Shown piece by piece: positions 56,879 to 64,000 of a DNA stretch of 64,000 nucleotides. Where the stretch lies: positions 682,001-746,000 of the forward strand of contig OY756149.1 in NCBI GenBank assembly GCA_963576785.1. Direction: 5' to 3'. Under the pieces are notes generated by a model that saw nothing but the letters and a program-made list of their open reading frames with translations, was not told the origin of the DNA and did not search any database. The stretch is from Chlorophyllum brunneum. Its lineage: Eukaryota > Basidiomycota > Agaricomycetes > Agaricales > Agaricaceae. How positions within the stretch are numbered: position 1 is the first letter of the stretch; every line of letters begins with the position of its first letter. The position numbers and the translations under genes are program-made.

Positions 56879-58113
56879 CTACTCGGAGCCTTCGACAAAA
56901 TCCTCTTTTTCTTGTTCATCGTCCTCGTTGATCTCTCTGATATGTGCTTTCTTGGGCACCCTGCAGTTCTTTGCGATGTGGCCCTGTTTGCCACAATTGT
57001 AACACGTTATCTTGGTGTATGTGACTTTTGTCTTCTTCCTGCAGTGTTTGGCAATATGCCCATAGAGGTTGCAGTTGTAGCACCTTGGTTTTCCATTTTG
57101 ATCGGTATCTGCCCTTTGTCTTCCTATCTCCATGGGTTGTCCTCTACCTCCATAAGTAACTCCGGTAGTAGTTCTGACATCTCCTCGAGTGATGTCTGTT
57201 GCTTCATATCCTTGTCCTACTGCGAGGATTGTAGTTTTCCATTTGCTATATGTTGTTGGGACAGAGGTTGTCGGGTAGCCTACTATGGTTTGGATGATGT
57301 CTGCTCTGGTGTGGCGTTTGAGGAGGAATATTGCATGGGTGTCATCTGTCCCTGCTTGGGCTTTCAATGCCTCGAATTCGATTAAGAAATCTGCTGTGTT
57401 CTTCTTTCCTTGTTTGAATGTCTCGATTTCTCCTTCTGCTATAGCTGTCCAATTCCCAAGGAAAATGTGGCTTCTATTTCCTTTGTAAAGTCATCCCAAT
57501 CTGGTGTTTTTTTGTTTTGGATGGCTTGCAGCTGCGTGTTGGCGTAAGGGCCTGCTAGCCCTCCTTTCATTCTCACCAAAATCGCTACTATCTTCTGTTC
57601 GTCTTCGTCTATCTTGTTGAACATTAACCATAAGGATATTGCTCTCCACCAATCATCAAATCTGGTCCTATCTCCATTGAAATATACTGGCTCTAGGGCT
57701 AGGTTCTTTGGGATGTTGATTTCTTCTGTCATTTCTGGTTTTGTTTCTGGTTCGCTGTGTTCATTTCCATGGGTTTCGGCGATTTCTATATCGGCTGTGA
57801 CGTCGGCGACTTCTGTGTCAATTTCTTCTTCAGATGGGGCTAGTTCCTCATCTGTGCTGTGTTCGGATTCTTTTTCGTAGGTCTCGGCGATATCTATATC
57901 AGGTGTGTTCTCGGCAACTTCTATGTCGAATTCGGTTTCAAATAGAGCTGTATTCTTGTCTATGCTGTGTTCAGATTTCTGCCATTTAAGGCCTTCAGGG
58001 ATTTCTGATTCTGTTGATTGTTTGGATCCTGTTGCTATGGGTGAACCCTGGATGTCTGTTGGTCTCGGAGCTCTGTGTTTTCTCAGTGTTCTTGATGAGC
58101 TATTGCTGCTCAT
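56879..58113 (-). pseudogene. E4 gag, 1-bp deletion
   Basis: Two frames, 58113-57439 and 57367-56879, together encode the whole gag. A single base is missing near 57455, in the block that reads FSLGNRKAIAEGE in other copies. Both zinc knuckles keep all Cys/His (CYNCNLYGHIAKHC and CYNCGKQGHIAKNC). Confidence 0.92.
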
Positions 58114-58193
58114 ATACTGTCATCCTGATCAGAGGCTATTGTTCCAAGCCTAGCTACAAATAGTGGCACCTCTCTTGCAAGGTGAGTCGAATG

Positions 58194-58205
58194 ACACTTT
58201 ACCAA
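58194..58205 (-). promoter_or_regulatory. E4 primer-binding site for self-priming
   Basis: Same 12-nt site as in E1, E2 and E3; partner at 58290-58301; TATA complement at 58328-58335. Confidence 0.75.
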
Positions 58206-58206
58206 A

Positions 58207-58488
58207 TGTTACGACCTTAGTCTCTGACTCAGGTTGCAAGCCTTTGGATAAAGGAAAGGAAGTAGAGAAAGGAAGAAGGGATGATATGATTGGTAAAGTG
58301 TAAGGAATACAGCAAGTATTACTACACTTTATATACTTGTGGTGATGGCTAATAATAAGGGAGAGGAGTAAATGAGTCAGATGGGAGGTATAGCCTCTAG
58401 GGGTGAAACAGGGAGTGAAACGAGTATGAGGGTACGCGAGGTAACGGGCGCATGATAGGAATGAATGGTCTATCTATAGTTTGTAACA
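58207..58488 (-). repeat. E4 5' LTR
   Basis: 282 bp, TGTTAC...GTAACA. Confidence 0.93.
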
Positions 58489-60350
58489 GCATAGTGTGGC
58501 CCTTTGGATTACCAGGGCCTTCTGTATATCTCCCACCGGCAGTGTTGAGTCCCTCGCAGGACTCATGCCCATCAAACTCCACCTTCGAAAGCTGGCCGAA
58601 CAACAAATGTCGAGGCTCCACATATTGGACAATGAACATGCACTGGCAAGATTGACAAAAGAGTATCATTCTTCCCCCTACCAACTTCACATCAAGAATT
58701 TCATGGAGATTCAGAAGAAGACACTAGGAGCTGTGATGGACATTTTGTACCCCACCCCCAAGACTTGGTATATAGAACATTTTAACTCTGTTTCCAAATC
58801 TGTCTGGCCTGGACATAGGTTACTTGACTGTTTCCCTACTAATGTATCTTTTATAGGATTCAACTGGGATGACTCCCACCTCTCGAAGGCACTTTGGGAT
58901 GATGTTACAATGAATACAATGATGGACTTCAAATCCATCATTATTGGCATGGATGGCTCAGTCCACCCCAACCCCAATCCACTTGCTAGCCAGTTCACGG
59001 TGGCAGCCACTATTCGACACTTAGACAGAGGGAGCTCTATTATGAAGAGGCTTGGAGGAACGGCATCAACTGACACTGAACTAGTTGCACAGTACCTAGG
59101 AATCACCAAAGTACTCACCAGCGATGACTACGACCAAGTTGAACACATTCATGTGTTCACCGACTCCCTCACAGCCTCCTGGCTCCTACTTGACTGCTCG
59201 CCATACTCCTGCCAACGGTAGTCTATTCTCACCTCGAAGGTGCTCCTGGCTTGGTTCAACAAGTCCGACCAGCACCATCTCTCGTTTTATCACACTCCAT
59301 CGAAATGCAAATACAGCATCCAAAAAGCCACACACGACTGGATCCAAATGGTTGCCTGGCCCAACCAGGGTTGAAATCACTGAGTCCCTAACTCTGTTGC
59401 CTACTTATGCAAGAAGTCCACTGAATGAGCCATTCACACATGGCAGGCCATGTTTGGGTTCAAGAAATACAGCAGTAGCTCTTTCCTCTACCTTCCAGTA
59501 CAAGCGAATGGGGCCTCTGCTTTACTGTCACACATTAAGTCCAGTCCCTGGATATGAGAATACAGATACCAGCCACAGCTCTTTGCAAGAGCATGTTGCG
59601 CCATCCTATACCATGCCCCAATTGGTGAATATTGACTTCAGTTCTTCCCTAATGAAGACTTATTTTGCCATCACTGTGACAATCAAATGGTCCAGACTAG
59701 ATCGCACATCCTCTATCATTGTAACAACTTCAATCACCACTTTGGCATCAACACCATCAAGACACTCGTAAACTTCTTGTGTTGCAACCCTGCCACGTTC
59801 AGCTTCCCTCCAGAACCTGATTGCCCTCATATCCATGCTGGTTCAATACCCCCATTGCATCGTCATCAAGACCATCAGAGGTTCGGGTCCATGCCTGCGT
59901 GAATCCTTTCTCTTTTTCTTTTTTCTTATACTCTCCCAGTTATGGATTTCAATCTCATTTCTCTATCTCTCCTTTCCTTGCTCATCTACTATTTTATGTA
60001 GTTTTTATTCAATGTCCATCATTCCCATGGTATCTGGGCAAAAGTCCCTCCATATGCTAGTACCATTTGTTGTTCTCCCTTGTGTTTGCAAGTTAATAGT
60101 TCCTCTCTATCAATTTTTCTCTTTCACTCTCTTCCTTTCTGAATTTCTATCATCCTTTTTTCCGTCATTCAACTTTGGTACCAAACATCTCTCTAGTGTA
60201 TGCGCTAGATGGTGTCAAGTCTCATGGGGTGGGTTTACAATTAGTTTACTTTTCTTGCTCCAAACATTTTGTATGTTCTGCCTTTGTATGTATGTACACG
60301 CAGACTGCAATCGAGTACCACTATATAAATTGTTGATTTTTTAAAAAAAA
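58489..60350 (+). pseudogene. LINE-A2 third segment: thumb, RNase H, 3' end
   Basis: Resumes A2 after E4 (A-L-W-I-T-R, AGLMPIKLHLRKLA), RNase H with G-M-D-G-S-V-H-P-N (the first Asp region), STDTELVAQ and HVFTDSLTA, then the C-terminal knuckle C-H-H-C...S-H-I-L-Y-H-C (frame ends 59902). Stops at 59218, about 59373, 59427, 59556 and 59632. The 3' UTR matches A1, with a short A tail to 60350. Confidence 0.9.
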
Positions 60351-61086
60351 GTATGCCCATGGCCTTAACAGAGACTTAGTAGCATAGTGTTGAACATGCT
60401 CTTTAAATATAAGAGCACAATCGAAGAAAAAACCCAAGTACCTCCAGTGGGTCTTAGGGTGTAGCGGAGTATCACTGGTATGGGGAGCATATCCCAAGTC
60501 CAGCGGTAGGTTGTTGTCTCCCTGCTTACAGGAGAAACTTCAGACTTGTCATATTCAACAGCAAGCCCAAATGAGGTAGTCAAGTGATGTATAATCTGGT
60601 AAGCCTGTTTAAGGCATACCAGGTTAGGTTCCCAAGTCTTAGCCTGGGTGATGGCAAGGCCATCGTCAATATATGAGAGCAAAGTGCTCCCAAGCACAAT
60701 TGCCTCCCTGTCATAGAGTTTCATGAAGGGGGCAAGATAAAGGCCGGAGAGGACAGGAGAGAGCAATGAGCCCTGACCTACCCCTATGTCTGCCTGTCTG
60801 AGATCAGACTTGTGGTCCCCCCATGCATATTGCATAGAGCAGCCGACTAAATAAGAGGCAAAGAATCTACCCACACAGGGGTTGAATCCTTGCTTCCGTA
60901 GTATAGCCAACAACATAGTGTGGTTGAGCGATAGAAAGAACTGAGGGATGTCAAAAGCAACTACACTAGTCTTGAGGCCCTTGGCCCACCCTGTGTGTAC
61001 GATGTGGGTTAGGAGCATCCCAGCATCATCAGTAGACCTCTGACAGATACCACCAAGCTGATTTGGATGGAAAACTCCATGTTTGA
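60351..61086 (-). pseudogene. LINE-C RT core (minus), 5' continuation of 41085-42889
   Basis: Begins with the right copy of the 13-bp duplication (60351-60363). The minus-strand frame encodes RT: H-P-N-Q-L-G-G-I-C-Q-R-S-T-D-D-A, FDIPQFFLSLNH, VGQGSLLSPVLSGLYLAP, and L-L-S-Y-I-D-D-G with a standard Y-x-D-D box. It is 5'-truncated at about 61086, where + strand LINE-B sequence starts. Confidence 0.87.
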
Positions 61087-61704
61087 CCCGGGTGCCCTTG
61101 TCAAGTTCTTGAAGACAAACCCTCAGGCATTCGCCTTCCCATCTGTTCCTCAGGGAATTGGATAACTGGCTTAGGGTAGGGAGGTTATTGTCCAGCACCA
61201 GAGGACTCTGGTAGAAGTCCGGTGAAGACCTTCGGAGTTTTATGAATGGAGTTGTCTCCTTCAGTGACTAGGTGTGGTGAAGATGCTGATAGCCACACAA
61301 ATACTGCAGCCTATTACTCTGGCAAGGGTGACCATGGCTGGGGGGATGACTTTTAGTAAGACAAACTCCAGGGGCCAGTAGTGGGACTGGTAACTGGGAA
61401 TCTCCAGTGCCGGGCATTTACAGTAAACTGACACTTACTGACCAGGCCTGGTCTCCAGACTGGGTCACTGGTTGGGGGACTTTTCTGCCCACTTGCCTCC
61501 TCTGGTGCCCACTCAGGAGTAGGATGCAACTCCTCCTGCTGTTAGTTTTGGCCAATAGCACTTCTGCTTAGTAGGGCATAGTTACCATTTCTCCATAGAT
61601 ACCTGCTAGTTTACTCCTTTGTATTCTGGCCATGGACTGTGTTCAAGCACTGCATAATAAATCAGCCTTACACCATGATTAAAAAAAAAAAAAAAAAAAA
61701 AAAA
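61087..61704 (+). pseudogene. LINE-B 3' tail with poly(A)
   Basis: Last coding bits (A-L-V-K-F-L-K-T-N-P-Q-A-F-A-F-P) and 3' UTR matching 34240-34855, ending in 24 A (61681-61704). Confidence 0.8.
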
Positions 61705-62921
61705 GATTGTGTTCCATACCCCAGATCAATCACCCTCATGACCTCCGCTCAGGTGGTCAAGGTCAAGGGGCTGGTCACAGAGGCAAACTCTTGTTTGCCA
61801 GAATTGACGAAGGCGTTCGAGCCCTTTGTGCTTGAGGCATCACCAGGTTCTTGTCTCCTGGACCGCTATGCAGCCCAGGTAACTTACAAAACATATGACA
61901 CCTCGCTCAGTGGAAATGCTACAAGTTGTCAAGTGAATTTACTCAACAATACTCTTTGTGAGTATTGAGGATAGACAGGTTGTCTATGTAGTGATGGACA
62001 CAAGTCTACCATTAATTGGAGACTACCAGGCAGTTTTGGCTGTCCATGTTTATAGGGGAACGTGTTTGCTTTGTGCATTGTGTCACCCAGCTGGCAAAGT
62101 TACAGTCCCAGATGCTGAACTTTTTGCCATTTGTATGGCTTTGGGAACTGCTGCGGCAGTTTCTGAGGCTGTACATATCATGGTCTTTACAGACTTGATT
62201 GGTTCTGCCAAGCAAGCTCTTGACCTGTCCATACATTCTGGCCAGGGACATTCCCTGGCTGTTTGTTGTCTCTTGTTGGGGTGGTTCAGGGATTGTCCTG
62301 ACCATTCTCTCACTTTCTGGTCCATTCTGTTGTCGGCAAAATGGTCCATTCATCAGGGGGTACATTCATTTGCCACCAATCTCCAAGTCACTGCTGGACA
62401 AAGTCCAGTGACATCTATCAACTCACTGCATAAAATCAACATAGTAACTGTTCAGAAGGTCTGGAAAGTCTCTTTCCAGGACTCCTTATATTGTGGTTCA
62501 AAGTTCCTTGCTCTCAAGGATAGCAAGAACAAAGTTCAACAGCCAACGTACCTCCATAGGGGGTCTTGGCTTCCTTCCTTTCCTTCTCAGTCCATTGCAA
62601 TGAGAGTAAACTGTGCCATTCTCAGGCATGCACCAACCAGTGAGTACCACTCCCAGTTCCATCCCTTAGAGCCAATTGGCTGCAAGTGTAGGGCCCCTTT
62701 GGAGACCTGCACTCATATCTTGTGCTCTTGTCCTTTGTACAAGAGACATCATGGCCTGCCAGTCTCTATTGACCAGCTAGTATCTTTCCTTAAGCACAAT
62801 CCTTCAGCATTTGCATTTAAGTCCAACACACTGCTTGCAGGAGTTGGATAACATGACATGGCCCCTGCTAGCTCCCCATGTCTCCAACATGTGTAGGAGT
62901 TAATTGCAAATTGATGCATAC
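61705..62921 (+). pseudogene. LINE-C RNase H and C terminus, cut by copia
   Basis: Starts D-C-V-P-Y-P-R-S-I-T directly after the LINE-B poly(A). RNase H frame 61958-62851 is open for 297 codons: M-D-T-S-L-P-L-I, D-A-E-L-F-A-I-C-M-A, V-F-T-D-L-I-G-S-A-K-Q-A-L, then FLALKDSKNKVQQPTYLHRG and C-K-C-R-A-P...C-S-C-P-L-Y-K-R. A 2-bp deletion near 61965 separates it from the upstream part. The 3' UTR is interrupted at 62922 by the copia LTR. Confidence 0.85.
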
Positions 62922-63492
62922 TGTTGAAGTTTCGGACATATTCTAGAAATAAACTATGAAGTCATTATGATAATAATAGACTGATCCGTTACTTTCCAGT
63001 AACTTCATTCCATAGTAACTTCCTATGAGTTGCTCTGCATATGATAAGAGTCATAAGTACTTGATAGATTATTCTACATAGTACCAATGACTAGATACTA
63101 AGTTCCGCAGTACTCCACAGGCACTACGCTGCAGTTAAAAGGAGTCATAAGGAACAATCCATGCAATGCTAGTATTTTATGTAGTATGACTCGTCTATGT
63201 TACAATATGTATATAAACCCCATGTAGCAGACCTAGTTCTGCATCTTGTTCAATCAAACAACTTCTTCATCATTGCCTATCTCTTTGAGTACAACATCTC
63301 CATCGATTTAATCGACTTTGACCTCTACTCCTCTGACATTAACTGCTTCATCAATAATATCTGTCTATCCAAATTACCTTTCTACAGGTATCAGATAGAA
63401 GTTTATTATCTTGGTGAGTAGACCCTACGTTCTCTCCCACTGCGTTTACTGCTGCCCCCAGCAAACAACTCGTTACGGTCGTTTCCTCAACA
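62922..63492 (+). repeat. Ty1/copia 5' LTR
   Basis: 571 bp, starting TGTTGA and ending TCAACA, a perfect 6-bp inverted terminus. The following bases GGTTATGGGCCCC are the likely primer-binding region. TATATAAA at 63211-63218 could be the promoter. The partner LTR lies outside the window. Confidence 0.75.
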
Positions 63493-63652
63493 GGTTATGG
63501 GCCCCAGTAGCCTTACCGATGGTTAAACCATTATCATCCCCTCTAACTGAGATAGGATGATAGGGCTTTACCTGACAAAGTTATCCTTGCATTTGATCAT
63601 TGCTGATATGAGAAATTTTCTTCTAGAAAGAAATACACTCGACAAAAATATT

Positions 63653-64000
63653 ATGTCTACAAATAATATCATTGCTGGTTTACCTAAGCTCAATGGGCCT
63701 AAGAACTATGCGTTCTGGTCTAGAAGGCTTCAGGATGCCCTAACCCTCATTTCTGTCACTGGTTCTGACTAGTCCAGATGGACTGTGACAAACCAGGATC
63801 TCTCTCCTGCCAATCCTACCGCTTTAACGGAGGAAGATAGAAGGAGAGAACAATTGAGAGGTCAGGCATTGGCTGTTATTAATGGCACCTTACCTGATTC
63901 CCTGTTACTCCATGGGCATGATGCTCCTGGATTCCTCTGGGATGACTTGAAAACCCGCTTTGGGACACCTTCTCCTGCCGCGGTGTATTCAATTCTCCAA
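63653..64000 (+). pseudogene. Copia gag N terminus, one stop, partial
   Basis: From ATG 63653: L-P-K-L-N-G-P-K-N-Y-A-F-W, the usual copia Gag opening, then ALTLISVTGSD. TAG at 63770-63772 stands where a Trp would fit (next residues S-R-W). The frame continues to the window end through INGTLPDSLL and W-D-D-L-K-T-R-F-G, the UBN2-type gag region. Confidence 0.85.

Larger units (their letters stand above)
52064..58488 (-). mobile_element. Chromovirus E4, with perfect 5-bp duplication
   Basis: Minus-strand LTR-to-LTR copy inside LINE-A2. Flanks are gcata at 52059-52063 and gcata at 58489-58493, a perfect 5-bp target-site duplication, so E4 is an unrearranged insertion and the latest event at this spot. 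Gag has a 1-bp deletion; pol and ORF3 have stops. Confidence 0.97.
62922..64000 (+). mobile_element. Ty1/copia element, left end, runs off window
   Basis: LTR, leader and gag start. It is inserted in the 3' UTR of a LINE-C copy. Only the first 1.08 kb is visible. Confidence 0.82.

Noticed and set aside
63182..63421. 74-codon frame in the copia LTR
   Set aside because: Lies wholly in the LTR promoter/leader region; no domain or conserved partner.
1..64000. CRISPR arrays, bacterial operons, rRNA or full tRNA genes
   Set aside because: Introns and element types show a fungal nuclear genome; no regularly spaced repeats or rRNA/tRNA sequence was seen by eye.

Overview
This window looks like nuclear DNA of a filamentous fungus, most likely an agaricomycete (mushroom-forming basidiomycete). 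The protein genes have short GT-AG introns (about 48-75 bp, one about 200 bp), and the rest is a dense nest of Ty3/gypsy chromoviruses, LINE-like elements, copia and Tc1/mariner relics. The mix resembles what is described for ectomycorrhizal Agaricales such as Tricholoma. The genus is inference only; no marker gene is present.

Layout. Positions 1-11,014 hold four host genes on the + strand: a hypothetical protein (379-1865), a NADAR/YbiA-type protein (2659-3226), a La-domain RNA-binding protein of the LARP1/Sro9 type (3425-6932) and a cysteine-rich single-pass membrane protein (7581-11014). From about 11.35 kb to the end I find only transposable elements, most of them broken.

Four copies of one chromovirus family are present: E1 (12565-19010, -), E2 (20384-26769, +), E3 (26975-33358, -, divergent) and E4 (52064-58488, -). 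Each has LTRs of about 250-305 bp, gag, a pol with protease-RT-RNase H-integrase-chromodomain, and an extra ORF of about 280-290 codons between pol and the 3' LTR. The base right after the 5' LTR is followed by 12 nt that are exactly complementary to a site inside the LTR, 34 bp downstream of a TATA box. This is the arrangement of self-primed (Tf1/sushi-type) reverse transcription. E1 and E2 face away from a 1.4 kb spacer as a large inverted repeat.

Positions 33.4-62.9 kb are a stack of LINE-like elements. LINE-A has an almost full-length copy A1 (44404-51197; ORF1 and ORF2 overlapping by ATGA, poly(A) tail). A1 lies inside an older, 5'-truncated copy A2 (42890-60350), which is also split by chromovirus E4. 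A2 in turn lies inside a minus-strand LINE-C copy. Target-site duplications of 15 bp (A1), 13 bp (A2) and 5 bp (E4) prove this order. Two related families, LINE-B and LINE-C, supply many 5'-truncated tails ending in A or T runs. A Ty1/copia element starts at 62922 and runs off the window.

Almost every element ORF carries stops. Aligned copies show the same arginine CGA codon kept in one copy and turned into TGA or CAA in others. That is the expected result of deamination at methylated CpG. No element here looks autonomous; the best preserved reading frames are gag and ORF3 of E2 and ORF3 of E3.
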